From Paenibacillus sp. ACRRX (GTDB taxonomy: Bacteria; Bacillota; Bacilli; Paenibacillales; Paenibacillaceae), in NCBI RefSeq assembly GCF_022346885.1, contig NZ_JAKRNK010000002.1, positions 310,001 through 374,000 on the forward strand: a DNA stretch of 64,000 nucleotides, in the 5' to 3' direction. Below, in pieces: positions 20,299 through 29,300 of the stretch (its first letter is position 1; every line of letters begins with the position of its first letter). The notes below the pieces were generated by a model. That model had not been told where the DNA came from and did not search any database. It was given only the letters and a program-made list of their open reading frames with translations. The translations under genes were made by a program, and so were the position numbers.

Positions 20299-21084
20299 TT
20301 ACCTGGTCGGATCTTTAAGTTGATAACCGTAGCCTCTTACGGTATGGATTAGCTTAGGGTTCCGGCCTTTATCGATCTTGCGCCGTAAATATCGAATATA
20401 TACATCGACAATATTGGTTGTTGTATCGAAGTCTATGCTCCATACATGTGCCATCAAGAACTTGCGACTGACAGGCCGACTATGATGCTGAGCCAAAATA
20501 ACCAAAAGTTCATATTCGCGCGCAGTCAGTTGCAATTCTGTTGTGCCCCGTCTTACTGTGCGCGATTGCGGATTAATAATCAGATCGCCAATCTGATATA
20601 TATTTGTGGAATCATCGTCTTGCGTCAATACATTCAGCTGCGTACGCTGTAATCTGCACTCCCATTCCATGCGGGAACATGGGAACTGTATGACATCATC
20701 ACCACCCAAAAGTAAAAATGTATAACTTTCCGGTTCGGGTTGATGAGGCACAAACAGCATACATATTAGAAGTTGTCTGCAAGTCAGTCTTGTACTCATT
20801 CTCGCTGTATATAATGAAGAGATTTCCGTGATCACCTGCTTCCATTGACAGGATAACGATCCTGCTCCTTCTACAAACAACAAAACACGCCTCTTCACCA
20901 TCAAATTGCTGCTTGTATCGCCTGATAAGTTAAAATCAATCTCAAGCTGCTCACAAATGAGATTTGCGTTCCATTCCTTGATTCGAGTCACATCTGTACC
21001 CGATTGCTCGAGCCATAGAGCGGCCTCGTCAGCGAGCTCTGTTCCATCATCAAGTATCCATACCTCAACAGGTTCCGTTTTCAT
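20299..21084 (-). CDS. OmpR-type DNA-binding protein with degenerate receiver
   Basis: 261 residues. The C-terminal part (about 165-258) is a clear OmpR/PhoB winged helix: L-T-A-R-E-Y-E-L-L-V-I-L-A, D-V-Y-I-R-Y-L-R-R-K-I-D-K and H-T-V-R-G-Y-G-Y. The N-terminal part keeps receiver-like strands (W-I-L-D-D-G first, G-G-D-D-V-I-Q-F-P near 130). The strand that should end in the phosphorylated Asp reads L-L-F-V-E-G, and the conserved Lys before the Pro is absent. It is therefore probably not controlled by phosphorylation. No histidine kinase gene is adjacent. It lies downstream of chrA on the same strand. Confidence 0.82.
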   Translation of the reverse strand: MKTEPVEVWILDDGTELADEAALWLEQSGTDVTRIKEWNANLICEQLEIDFNLSGDTSSNLMVKRRVLLFVEGAGSLSCQWKQVITEISSLYTARMSTRLTCRQLLICMLFVPHQPEPESYTFLLLGGDDVIQFPCSRMEWECRLQRTQLNVLTQDDDSTNIYQIGDLIINPQSRTVRRGTTELQLTAREYELLVILAQHHSRPVSRKFLMAHVWSIDFDTTTNIVDVYIRYLRRKIDKGRNPKLIHTVRGYGYQLKDPTR

Positions 21085-21222
21085 TCATATTCCCTTACTG
21101 CTTATCTTCTAAAATAAGAGATAAACATTACAATGTCTACGTGCACCTATTGTGTACATTATTGATAGATTTATACAGCCATCATCTAACTGAATGTTGG
21201 CTTAACATCATTGCAAAACTGC

Positions 21223-22425
21223 TTATGGTGTAAAGAGCAGTGATCCAGCTATAGCAGAAACAAACACAATGCTCCACGGAGGTAATTTCCAGTATACGAG
21301 TAATACTAATGCTGTAACCGCAACGACAAACTGTAGCGGCGTCTGAACCGCCGAAGTGAATATAGGGTCGTACCACGCTGCAATCAATAGTCCTACCACT
21401 GCGGCATTCGCGCCTTTCAGCGCCCTAGAGATCCAGACGATACGATAAATGTTCTCTATAAAAGGAAGCGCTGCTCCCATCATCAGATAAGAAGGAAGGA
21501 AGATAGCAACTAACGCAATACTTCCGAACATAACTGCTTGAGCCCCTTCTCCGATGGAGGCTCCTATATACCCCGCATAAGTAAACAGTGGTCCTGGTAC
21601 CGCTTGGGCTGCGCCGTAACCGGCAACAATGGTCTCTTCCGTCAGCCATCCCATATGAGCAAGTTCACTCTTAATCAGTGGCAATACGACATGTCCTCCG
21701 CCAAATACAAGCGATCCTGTTCTAAACATCATATCAAACAAACTTAAAGCTATGCCTGAGAACAAAGAAACCAGCCACGGAAGCAGACATAACCCGCTAA
21801 TAAGTACTATTAAACTTACAAGACCACTTTTTCGAGATATCAAGGGGGCGATCATATGATTATCAACAGGTGACACTGTTATTGCTTCATGTCGGTAGAG
21901 CCAACAGCCAGCACATGCTGCTAAGATCATAATAACCACTCCAGTATAGGGCGAAGCAAAGAAATAACTTGCAGCTAACGCAGCAACTGCTATACTCATC
22001 CGTTCCCGATCGGGAGTAAAGTGTCTCGCCATTCCCCATACCGCATGCGCAACCACTGCCACAGCTACCAACAAAAGGCCCTGAAGCCATCCGGTCTGGC
22101 CCGAGCTCCATGATTCTAGACCAAGTGCAAACGACATCAACAAGAGAGCTGAAGGCAATGTAAAGCCTAGCCAAGCCGCGGCCCCTCCTAGCCATCCAGC
22201 TCTTAGCATACCGATTCCAATCCCAAGCTGGCTGCTGGAAGGCCCAGGCATAATTTGACACAAGGCATTTAAATTACCGAACTGCGTCTCATTTATCCAT
22301 TTTAGACGTTCAACATATTCTTTATGAAAGAAGCCGATATGTGCTACTGGTCCGCCAAAAGATGTTAACCCTAGTTTTAATGCTGTAACAAATACTCCAC
22401 CTATTGCACGCCACCTAAGTGACAC
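21223..22425 (-). CDS. chrA: Chromate transporter, CHR family
   Basis: The GTG at 22425 is preferred because GAGGAGG lies 8 bases upstream; the frame extends to 22461 and would overlap thiE there. About 400 residues, 10-12 membrane segments in two homologous halves. The N-half signature G-L-T-S-F-G-G-P-V-A-H-I-G-F and the C-half equivalent S-L-V-F-G-G-G-H-V-V-L-P-L are both present, as is M-P-G-P-S-S-S-Q-L and its partner V-P-G-P-L-F-T-Y. This is a long-chain CHR protein, which exports chromate or a related oxyanion. It lies 28 bases after thiE, so it may be read from the thiamine operon although no functional link is known. Confidence 0.9.
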   Translation of the reverse strand: MSLRWRAIGGVFVTALKLGLTSFGGPVAHIGFFHKEYVERLKWINETQFGNLNALCQIMPGPSSSQLGIGIGMLRAGWLGGAAAWLGFTLPSALLLMSFALGLESWSSGQTGWLQGLLLVAVAVVAHAVWGMARHFTPDRERMSIAVAALAASYFFASPYTGVVIMILAACAGCWLYRHEAITVSPVDNHMIAPLISRKSGLVSLIVLISGLCLLPWLVSLFSGIALSLFDMMFRTGSLVFGGGHVVLPLIKSELAHMGWLTEETIVAGYGAAQAVPGPLFTYAGYIGASIGEGAQAVMFGSIALVAIFLPSYLMMGAALPFIENIYRIVWISRALKGANAAVVGLLIAAWYDPIFTSAVQTPLQFVVAVTALVLLVYWKLPPWSIVFVSAIAGSLLFTP

Positions 22426-22453
22426 TTCATATTCCTCCTCTAACGAGACATCG

Positions 22454-23128
22454 CTACCCAATACTACTTACACAAGTGTACAATGCGCCCACTTCCAGCT
22501 CTATTTCTCCTGCTGCCGTGATCGCCTGTACTACCGCAATCCCATCTGCGCCAGCATCCATGACCTGTTTCACTCTTTCCCTGCGAATGCCACCTATACC
22601 GACAATCGGTATAGTCAGCTTGGCAGCACGGATGGAGGAAATAACAGACGGTCCTGAAACCTGCTGAATGTCCGGTTTTGTAAGTGTATGAAACATCGGT
22701 CCCACACCTAAATAATTAGCCCCATCTGCGACGGCCTGTCTTGCTTCTTCAACATTATGCGCGGACATTCCGATAATAACATGCCGTGGTAATATTTGTC
22801 TCGCACGAAAGACCGACATATCTTCTTGTCCCAGATGAACACCGTCTGCCTCCAGCTCTACAGCCATGTTCACATCATCATTTACAATAAACATAACTTT
22901 GTGAGCTGTACACCATTTACGAATACGACGTCCCAAGAGTGTTCTCTGCTTTGCTGTCAGTTCAGACTCGTAACTTTTCTCCCGCCATTGAAACGATGTT
23001 ATGCCTCCCTTCAAAGCAGCCAGCAGTGTATGCTCCAAGCCTAATGGACAGTTGGCAGTACCGGCCACAAACATTAGCTTTAATTGATGACGAAGGGTTC
23101 GCTCACTACTCATTGTTTTGTTTATCAT
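22454..23128 (-). CDS. thiE: Thiamine-phosphate synthase
   Basis: Start ATG at 23128 with AAGGAGGGGG 4-5 bases upstream; 224 residues. It joins HMP-pyrophosphate and thiazole phosphate to thiamine phosphate. Family signatures are Q-W-R-E-K (pyrophosphate/HMP contact), V-N-D-D-V-N-M-A, G-V-H-L-G-Q-E-D, G-x-G-P-M-F-H-T-x-T-K and G-I-G-G-I. The gene overlaps thiD by 23 bases, pointing to translational coupling. It is a true ThiE and distinct from the TenI homologue at the head of the operon. Confidence 0.95.
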   Translation of the reverse strand: MINKTMSSERTLRHQLKLMFVAGTANCPLGLEHTLLAALKGGITSFQWREKSYESELTAKQRTLLGRRIRKWCTAHKVMFIVNDDVNMAVELEADGVHLGQEDMSVFRARQILPRHVIIGMSAHNVEEARQAVADGANYLGVGPMFHTLTKPDIQQVSGPSVISSIRAAKLTIPIVGIGGIRRERVKQVMDAGADGIAVVQAITAAGEIELEVGALYTCVSSIG

Positions 23129-24086
23129 GATCCCCCTCCTTTGCATACCTTTGTCGATGTGCCCAGTGATTCACTGGCCCCTGGCCATGACCGATCTCCA
23201 GCGGTTCACTGATTGCAGCGTACACAAACTGTTTTGCATGAAATACTGCCTGAGCAACGGACGCGCCACCTGCAAGAAATGCAGCCATCGCTGCTGATAA
23301 CGTGCAGCCTGTTCCATGTGTATGAGGCGTTATTCTTCTCTCACTGGAGAACCACCAAGTTGTGTAACCATCGTAAAGCAAGTCATCGCAAGTGGACAAC
23401 TTGTTGTCGTGTCCTCCCTTGATATACACATATTGAACCCCATTTGCGTGGATACGCTCAGCCGCCTGAATTCGATCTTCGAATGTGTGAATCCTCATTT
23501 CAGCCAGCGCTTCTGCCTCAGGAATATTTGGTGTCACTATTGTGGTCAGGGGCAGTAGCTCCCTTCTCAGCGTATCAATTGCTGAAATACTCAAAAGTGT
23601 GGACCCACCCTTCGCGATCATGACAGGGTCTACCACTACATTTGACCATCCATAGGTTCTCATTCTATCGCTGATTATACGAATCGTTAACTCATCCACC
23701 AGCATGCCCGTTTTGACTGCATCCGGGACAATATCCTCTTGAACAGCATCGATTTGTGAAGTGATATGTTCAAGCGGTATAGGATGAACATTTCGAACCC
23801 CATACGTATTTTGGGAAGTTATTGCCGTAACGACTGACATGCCATAAGCTCCACACTCTTGAAAGGTCTTAATATCCGCCTGTATTCCCGCGCCACCGCT
23901 GCTATCCGAGCCCGCTATTGTAAGTGTTCGCGGAACACACGTAAGTGACAAATGAGATGCGTCAAAAGACCCTGACTTCTCCATTTTAATCCTCTGTGCC
24001 ACCCCATCAAACGGCGCTTGATCCTGTACAGCTTCAAATAATGTCCTTTCATTGAGGTGTGGAGCATCTTTAGATACAACAATCAT
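23106..24086 (-). CDS. thiD: HMP / HMP-phosphate kinase
   Basis: 326 residues from an ATG at 24086 that overlaps the thiG stop (ATGA), with GAAGG upstream. It phosphorylates hydroxymethylpyrimidine twice. The ribokinase-fold signatures begin only at about residue 53: [17 protein letters not shown], then [19 protein letters not shown] and the catalytic [10 protein letters not shown]. The first 50 residues exceed the usual enzyme. A second start at 23984 (AGAGGA, 5-base spacing) would give 292 residues, still about 10 more than typical. The true start is uncertain. Confidence 0.93.
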   Translation of the reverse strand: MIVVSKDAPHLNERTLFEAVQDQAPFDGVAQRIKMEKSGSFDASHLSLTCVPRTLTIAGSDSSGGAGIQADIKTFQECGAYGMSVVTAITSQNTYGVRNVHPIPLEHITSQIDAVQEDIVPDAVKTGMLVDELTIRIISDRMRTYGWSNVVVDPVMIAKGGSTLLSISAIDTLRRELLPLTTIVTPNIPEAEALAEMRIHTFEDRIQAAERIHANGVQYVYIKGGHDNKLSTCDDLLYDGYTTWWFSSERRITPHTHGTGCTLSAAMAAFLAGGASVAQAVFHAKQFVYAAISEPLEIGHGQGPVNHWAHRQRYAKEGDHDKQNNE

Positions 24087-24859
24087 ACGGGCAATCCTTC
24101 TACAGGACTACTTGCCGATGCATATCGTTTCATCGGAATTCGACCAGCAATGTAACCAAGTCGCCCAGCTTGAACAGCTAGCTTCATCGCCTCCGCCATC
24201 TTAACCGGATCAGTCGCTCCCGCCACAGCCGTATTCAACAATACACCATCTGCACCAAGCTCCATTGCCTTGGCTGCATCTCCGGGAGTACCTATTCCTG
24301 CATCAATAATGATTGGGACAGTCGCTTGCTCCATAATAAACGATAAGTAATGAGGATTAAGCAAACCCAACCCAGTTCCGATAGGAGAGGCACCCGGCAT
24401 AATAGCATGAACCCCTAGCTCTTGCAGTCTTTTAGCCAAAATAACATCGTCTGATATGTAAGGGAGTACAGTAAAGCCTTCTTCCAGCAATATCTCACAT
24501 GCGCGATAGGTCTCGATCGGATCTGGCAGGAGTGTCTTTGCATCTCCGATCACCTCAACTTTAATCATGTCACACAATCCCGAAGCTTGTGCAAGACGAG
24601 CAATGCGAACCGCTTCTTCTGCATTGGATGCTCCTGCGGTATTAGGCAGCAATGAATATTTGGAAAGATCAAGCTGTTCTAGGAAATTAGGTTGATTGGG
24701 GTCAAACACGTTCATTCGACGTACGGCAAATGTTAATATTTGAGTCTCCGATACTTCAACCGCTTGCTGCTGTACTTCAAAACTTGAAAACTTCCCCGTA
24801 CCTAACAGCAAACGTGATTGAAAGCAATGGGATCCTATTTGTAAATGTGATGTTTTCAT
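24083..24859 (-). CDS. thiG: Thiazole synthase
   Basis: 258 residues, a TIM-barrel enzyme that assembles the thiazole ring from deoxyxylulose phosphate, dehydroglycine and ThiS-thiocarboxylate. The imine-forming lysine is K100 in [10 protein letters not shown]. The phosphate-binding loops [10 protein letters not shown] and [10 protein letters not shown] and the N-T-A-V-A motif are present. GGAGG lies upstream of the ATG. It is 10 bases from thiS, its sulfur donor, and downstream of thiO, which makes the imine. Confidence 0.96.
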   Translation of the reverse strand: MKTSHLQIGSHCFQSRLLLGTGKFSSFEVQQQAVEVSETQILTFAVRRMNVFDPNQPNFLEQLDLSKYSLLPNTAGASNAEEAVRIARLAQASGLCDMIKVEVIGDAKTLLPDPIETYRACEILLEEGFTVLPYISDDVILAKRLQELGVHAIMPGASPIGTGLGLLNPHYLSFIMEQATVPIIIDAGIGTPGDAAKAMELGADGVLLNTAVAGATDPVKMAEAMKLAVQAGRLGYIAGRIPMKRYASASSPVEGLPV

Positions 24860-24866
24860 CTTCTAG

Positions 24867-25070
24867 TCAGCCTCCTCCAACAAAGTGTACAATTTCGATA
24901 CGATCACCGTTCATGATAGTAGTCGCCTCGTATTTATGTTTTGGTACAATCGTGCCGTTATGTTCCACAATTACAATCCTGTGTGTCATATGCAAATGTT
25001 CAATCAGATGCTGGATATGCGCCTCCTGCATCGATAATTCCATATCATGGCCATTGACCCTTAGCTCCAT
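24867..25070 (-). CDS. thiS: Sulfur-carrier protein ThiS
   Basis: 67 residues from the ATG at 25070, chosen over an in-frame GTG at 25082 because AAGGTGGG precedes it at 7 bases. It has a ubiquitin-like fold (M-E-L-R-V-N-G strand start) and ends F-V-G-G-G. The terminal Gly-Gly is adenylated and thiocarboxylated to carry sulfur for ThiG. The adenylating enzyme (ThiF/MoeB) is not encoded in this operon. Confidence 0.92.
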   Translation of the reverse strand: MELRVNGHDMELSMQEAHIQHLIEHLHMTHRIVIVEHNGTIVPKHKYEATTIMNGDRIEIVHFVGGG

Positions 25071-25087
25071 CGTAAATCCCACCTTAT

Positions 25088-26278
25088 CTAATAATTACTC
25101 GTTCCCACCAGCTGCGTGGCCTTGCTACGTTCAGGATTAAACGCTTCCATCCACATCCATGGCACCTCACCTTTTAATAGCCACCTCGTCATACCGATAG
25201 CTGTAGCGGCACTTAACAAAATCCCGTTACGAAAGTGGCCTGCCGCTATCCAAAGGCCTTTAATATGAGATATTGGTCCCATAAATGGAAGTCCATCTGC
25301 CGTTGCAGGTCGAAGACCAGACCAAGCTTGTTCCCACTCCGAATGCTCCAGCTCAGGAATGCAACGACACGCCTTTTCCATAAGCTTCATGACGGAACCG
25401 ACTTCAACAATCTTGTCATAACGATTTGGATAAGAGGTTGCACCGATAAATATTCGTCCCCTACCCTTTGGAACAATGTATACACCATCTCCATACATCA
25501 CACTAGACATGGTTAACTTGGACCGAACAACAGCCAATTCACCTTTCACTGGGTGGAGAGGAAGACTAATTCCACATTTATCAGTTAACATATTGCTATC
25601 CAATCCTGAACAGATCAGCACATGATCGCTGTACCAGCTGCCGGATCCAGTACGAACTCCTTGGATACGCCCATTTTCAATTAAGAAGTCAACCACCTGT
25701 TCATGTTCATGGAACTGGACACCTAGTTTTTTACTGGCTGTGAACAAAGCTTCCATCAATTTTATAGGAGATAGATGGCCTTCTTTAGGAAGCATATACA
25801 CCCCCTCAATGGCGGAGTCGTGATAATAAGGCAGGGCTTGAAGCCTCGAATTATCGATCCACTCCAGCCCATAATTAATTCCATTTGGATGTGATTCGAC
25901 TGCTTTGCGCAGCTGAAGACCAATTGCTGTACAGTCACTTCCTTTCATCACAGGAACATGAATCCCTCTCAAACGCAGTTCAAGATCGACTTGCGATAGT
26001 TCCCACAACTGTTCACTCCACCCTGGGAATAGATCATGACTAGTACAAGCAAATTGCGCGAGTTCATCATGTTGGATACGCTCTGCAACAGGAGCCAGCA
26101 TCCCTGCTGCAGCCCTAGAAGCTCCTTCTCCGATCCGGTCCTTCTCCAATACAGCTACCTTCAGCCCATTTAATGCTGCCTCATAAGCGATCGCACAACC
26201 AATCACTCCCCCTCCTACAACAATCAAATCAGCATGATTTATGCTCATGGTTGAAGCTGCAAGTACAGATGCTGGCAT
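25088..26278 (-). CDS. thiO: Glycine oxidase ThiO
   Basis: Start ATG at 26278 with AAAGGAGTGA 6 bases upstream; 396 residues. This FAD enzyme of the DadA/ThiO group oxidises glycine with oxygen to the iminoacetate used by ThiG. Its presence implies an aerobic thiazole pathway in place of ThiH. Visible are the dinucleotide fold V-V-G-G-G-V-I-G-C-A near residue 20, A-S-R-A-A-A-G-M-L-A-P, G-L-R-P-A-T-A-D-G-L-P and the C-terminal A-A-G-H-F-R-N-G-I-L-L-S. It lies 17 bases upstream of thiS. Confidence 0.94.
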   Translation of the reverse strand: MPASVLAASTMSINHADLIVVGGGVIGCAIAYEAALNGLKVAVLEKDRIGEGASRAAAGMLAPVAERIQHDELAQFACTSHDLFPGWSEQLWELSQVDLELRLRGIHVPVMKGSDCTAIGLQLRKAVESHPNGINYGLEWIDNSRLQALPYYHDSAIEGVYMLPKEGHLSPIKLMEALFTASKKLGVQFHEHEQVVDFLIENGRIQGVRTGSGSWYSDHVLICSGLDSNMLTDKCGISLPLHPVKGELAVVRSKLTMSSVMYGDGVYIVPKGRGRIFIGATSYPNRYDKIVEVGSVMKLMEKACRCIPELEHSEWEQAWSGLRPATADGLPFMGPISHIKGLWIAAGHFRNGILLSAATAIGMTRWLLKGEVPWMWMEAFNPERSKATQLVGTSNY

Positions 26279-26321
26279 GTGTATCACTCCTTTCAATGGT
26301 CATCATGGAATCTATAGTTAC

Positions 26322-26936
26322 TCAATGAACAAGAGAATGCATGGCATCTCTGTAACGCCGCACCATATTCAAAGGTGATGATGCTTCCCATATTGGTGAC
26401 ATGACAGCAACTCCAGATGCCCCTGCGTTTATCACGCTTGTAACTCGCTCCGGTGTAATTCCACCAATAGCAATAATAGGAATATCACTCTGCTGCCTGC
26501 ATGATATTAATCCCGTAAGCCCACGACCAGCCAAACCTTGCTTGCATGTCGTCTCGTAAATATGTCCGTACATCGCATAATCAGCGCCGCCCTTCGCACA
26601 AGACATAATCTCTGCCGGACTATGAACAGATACCCCGACTGTCAGCTGCGGATATAGTGGTCTAATTGTATAGACAGGTAAGCTGTGATACGCTAAATGG
26701 ACACCTCTCACACCACAGGAAGCGGCCACATCCGCACGATCGTTCACAATCCACTTATGCATGGGGATACCCTCTAATCTCGCTGTTTCTAGAACATTCC
26801 ACATTTGATTGGCACTCCACTTTTTCTGTCGCAGATGAACAGCATCTACCTCGTGAGCAATTAACTTCACGGTCTGAACGATGACCTTCGCAGACACTCC
26901 TTCAGGAGTAACAATATGAAGCCATGGCACAATCAC
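26322..26936 (-). CDS. tenI: Thiazole tautomerase TenI
   Basis: 204 residues from a GTG at 26936 with AGAGGTGAGA upstream. It is a ThiE-like TIM barrel but lacks the full ThiE pyrophosphate site: the ThiE Q-W-R-E-K position reads H-L-R-Q-K-K-W, and the C-terminal loop has Y-G-H-I-Y-E-T-T in place of G-P-M-F-H-T. That fits TenI, which converts the ThiG product to the aromatic thiazole carboxylate. First gene after the TPP riboswitch. A second ThiE is possible but less likely because a true thiE lies downstream. Confidence 0.85.
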   Translation of the reverse strand: MIVPWLHIVTPEGVSAKVIVQTVKLIAHEVDAVHLRQKKWSANQMWNVLETARLEGIPMHKWIVNDRADVAASCGVRGVHLAYHSLPVYTIRPLYPQLTVGVSVHSPAEIMSCAKGGADYAMYGHIYETTCKQGLAGRGLTGLISCRQQSDIPIIAIGGITPERVTSVINAGASGVAVMSPIWEASSPLNMVRRYRDAMHSLVH

Positions 26937-26985
26937 ACGATTCTCACCTCTTCTTTTACCCGAGTGTCAACACATGAACTAACAC

Positions 26986-27015
26986 AAAAAAACCACTCTC
27001 ACGTAGAGAGTGGTT
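26986..27015 (-). terminator. Riboswitch-controlled terminator of the thi operon
   Basis: A perfect 10-bp stem AACCACTCTC/GAGAGTGGTT with a 5-nt loop followed by a T-run of about 7, located 50 bases before the tenI start and downstream of the TPP aptamer. Confidence 0.9.
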
Positions 27016-27189
27016 GAAGATTGGCCTCATTCAGGTTCCTACTCCCAATCCAATTGGAAGTAACGAACACCTAGTGAAATCAGGTAGTTATTAGTTTGCA
27101 CTAATACACTTCGAACGGGATATTTATCCAACTAAATATCATTAATTCGGAGTGTCACCATGATTCACTTGAAGAATTCCAATCCACAC

Positions 27190-27271
27190 TTCCCTACGCT
27201 GGCATGATCCAGATCAGGTGCTAAGGGTCCGAAGCTTACGCTTCATCTCAGCCGATATACGGCCCCCCTAG
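27190..27271 (-). promoter_or_regulatory. TPP riboswitch aptamer (thi box)
   Basis: The minus strand carries the diagnostic thi-box elements in order: GGGGGGCC, CTGAGATGAAGC (pyrimidine-sensing loop), GACCCTTAGCACCTGATCTGG (here split by one variant base) and CATGCCAGCGTAGGGAA. P1 closes between TAGGGG-type and the terminal CCCTA-type bases. Thiamine diphosphate binding should favour the downstream terminator and shut off tenI-thiO-thiS-thiG-thiD-thiE. About 175 nt separate aptamer and terminator, longer than usual. Confidence 0.95.
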
Positions 27272-27374
27272 TGATGGATAACTATGACAATAATTTGATT
27301 GCTACGCTAGTTTATCACGAAACTTATATTTTGGAAAGAGACATGCCCTCGTACGTCGTGGTCACACGTGGCAG

Positions 27375-28346
27375 TTATGAACAATACTTTACGTAATAGC
27401 CTCGCTTCACAGCTTCTCTAGAATTAGACAGCACCTCTTCCACAACAAGTGGTTTACATTTCTCCGGAAGGGCTATCTTAATCCCATCCCGCATGGTTCC
27501 ATATAATAAATCCTTTCTTATTAACCGCGCACCACCAATAGCATAATTGTTGTACTTATAAGCACCCATTGGAAGATCCTGTACGAAAGCCAGCACACCA
27601 ACATCGTTTATAGAATTGTTCCATTCCTCTTCTGATATAGTAGGAAACGTAAAATTGTATGCCGTACCTATCCGTTTCGAATAATAATTATGCCTGTTTA
27701 TTCGATAGGCAAGCTCGTCCTGCACCTTATTCACAATCGTCGTGCGCCGAACGGATTCAAATAGGGTTCCATCCCTTAACAGGGGTAACGCTGTATGCTG
27801 CATAAGCTCTCGCTGATAACCTTTAATCCATAACTTCAACTTCGGTAAGTACACCGTAACATAATCGTCTAATGTGAAAGCATAAACGTAACCGTTTTGA
27901 TCGGTGTAGGTAAAGGGGATTTTAGGAAGCCATACATGTTTTAAATGTGATTTCCCCGTACTATCAACATATTCCTCCTCTGTCCAGATATCGAGTCCAT
28001 CATAGTTCACAATAGCTATTGCCGGGATATAAGACATAAGCATATCTTGGCTAATTCGATCATCCACAATATTAATATTTATGAAAAGCGTTTCCAAGAA
28101 CGCTCTTAATGCAGCTTCCTTATTAATTGAAATTAGCTTCGGTGATTCGTAACCCATTTGCTTATCGATGTCAGTTGGATTTGCGTGGAGGCTTGCCGCC
28201 GCATCATCGACGGCAGTGTCTAGAAAATAATTATACGACTGTACGGTACGTAAGTGCCGTAACTGCTCCTCGGCCTGTAAACGATTATTCCAAAACCACG
28301 GAAAACTGATGGCTACCATAAGGAGAGCGAGCTTAATAATCTTCAT
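27375..28346 (-). CDS. Membrane-anchored protein at end of Tad-like locus
   Basis: The preferred start is the ATG at 28346, with GGAGG about 10 bases upstream; it overlaps the preceding gene by 14 bases. The 323-residue protein has an N-terminal hydrophobic segment (about 3-18) and no further membrane span, so most of it lies outside the membrane. It contains many aromatic and acidic residues, a single predicted N-terminal helix before the body, and two cysteines near the C-terminus (E-K-C-K-P and Y-C-S). I do not recognise a domain. By position it may be a pilus-associated or TadG-like surface component. Confidence 0.75.
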   Translation of the reverse strand: MKIIKLALLMVAISFPWFWNNRLQAEEQLRHLRTVQSYNYFLDTAVDDAAASLHANPTDIDKQMGYESPKLISINKEAALRAFLETLFININIVDDRISQDMLMSYIPAIAIVNYDGLDIWTEEEYVDSTGKSHLKHVWLPKIPFTYTDQNGYVYAFTLDDYVTVYLPKLKLWIKGYQRELMQHTALPLLRDGTLFESVRRTTIVNKVQDELAYRINRHNYYSKRIGTAYNFTFPTISEEEWNNSINDVGVLAFVQDLPMGAYKYNNYAIGGARLIRKDLLYGTMRDGIKIALPEKCKPLVVEEVLSNSREAVKRGYYVKYCS

Positions 28347-28884
28347 TTCGAACCATTCCTCCAACTGAGACGTCAATTCGCTTCCATTCAGCAAATGAGG
28401 ACGTCAGCCACTCCAACATAACATCAGCTGCTGTTTGTTGCCGGTTATGAACGATTACTTGTACATAATCGCCTATCTTCAGCAGGTATCGGCGAGTTAA
28501 TGCTTCTTTCGGTTCCGTATTATTCGGAAATAACACCTCCATAATGCCTGCTGTATTTGTAATTTCGTGGCGTACAAGGAATTCCTCGTGAAAGGTGGCT
28601 GGCTCTAATGGATCATCGTAAATTGGATCATACTGCTTCGAAAAATGCTCCATGTTAATATCCATCATCATACCAAGCTGCGTAATCTCGTCCTGAAAAT
28701 CTAACCACATTCGCGGTGTAATATAGCCCTTATCCCGGATTGCATCCGTAAATTCAGTCGTACTCTTAAACACATTTAAGTACTGAATATCCGCCTGCCT
28801 TGCGTACGACTCTTGCAATGGAAATATAAATAGGAGAAGAATGGCTATGATGATTCCTAGCAGTTTTGACAATGCATCAACCAT
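28333..28884 (-). CDS. Small membrane-anchored protein of Tad-like locus
   Basis: 183 residues from an ATG at 28884 with AAGGTGA upstream. Residues about 7-25 form one hydrophobic helix (L-L-G-I-I-I-A-I-L-L-L-F-I-F), followed by an extracellular-type region. Topology is pseudopilin- or TadE-like, but no glutamate five residues into the helix and no prepilin-peptidase site are seen. It starts 12 bases after the preceding gene's stop and overlaps the next one. Function unknown; membership in the pilus operon is inferred from spacing. Confidence 0.75.
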   Translation of the reverse strand: MVDALSKLLGIIIAILLLFIFPLQESYARQADIQYLNVFKSTTEFTDAIRDKGYITPRMWLDFQDEITQLGMMMDINMEHFSKQYDPIYDDPLEPATFHEEFLVRHEITNTAGIMEVLFPNNTEPKEALTRRYLLKIGDYVQVIVHNRQQTAADVMLEWLTSSFAEWKRIDVSVGGMVRNEDY

Positions 28885-28895
28885 CACATGTCACC

Positions 28896-29279
28896 TTACA
28901 AATAACGTATACGAACAATCCGGCCTGAACGATCACGATATGTTGTCTCACTATATGATTTATTCAGCTTGATCATAGATACATTAACCTCCTCAAGGTC
29001 CTTGGCATTTAACTGTACTACCTCATTTCCAATGACTATTTCAATTGTTTCCTCCTGTAAGAAAGCAAGGGACATCACGATGTCAGCTCCTGTCAAGGTT
29101 GACTCAGATACCATTCCGATTGTGGAATGAACTGTGTGATCTTTGTTTGTATTAGCTGCACTTAATTGCTGAAATGTTCTTGCTGATGTCTGTGCGCAGG
29201 ACAACGCGTGTATTAAGGAGAATACAAACAGCAGCACAGCAACAGACAATTCCACCGCATCTCTACCATTAGAACCCAT
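28896..29279 (-). CDS. Small membrane-anchored protein of Tad-like locus
   Basis: 127 residues with GGAGTG upstream of the ATG. The order is a short polar N-terminus containing D-A-V-E-L, a hydrophobic helix (about 11-28), then a polar domain. The E just before the hydrophobic helix is reminiscent of TadE-type minor pilins, but the canonical cleavage motif is missing. It sits between two proteins of the same topology, with 21 and 11 base gaps. Confidence 0.7.
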   Translation of the reverse strand: MGSNGRDAVELSVAVLLFVFSLIHALSCAQTSARTFQQLSAANTNKDHTVHSTIGMVSESTLTGADIVMSLAFLQEETIEIVIGNEVVQLNAKDLEEVNVSMIKLNKSYSETTYRDRSGRIVRIRYL

Positions 29280-29300
29280 AAATCACTCCACTCGTCTATA

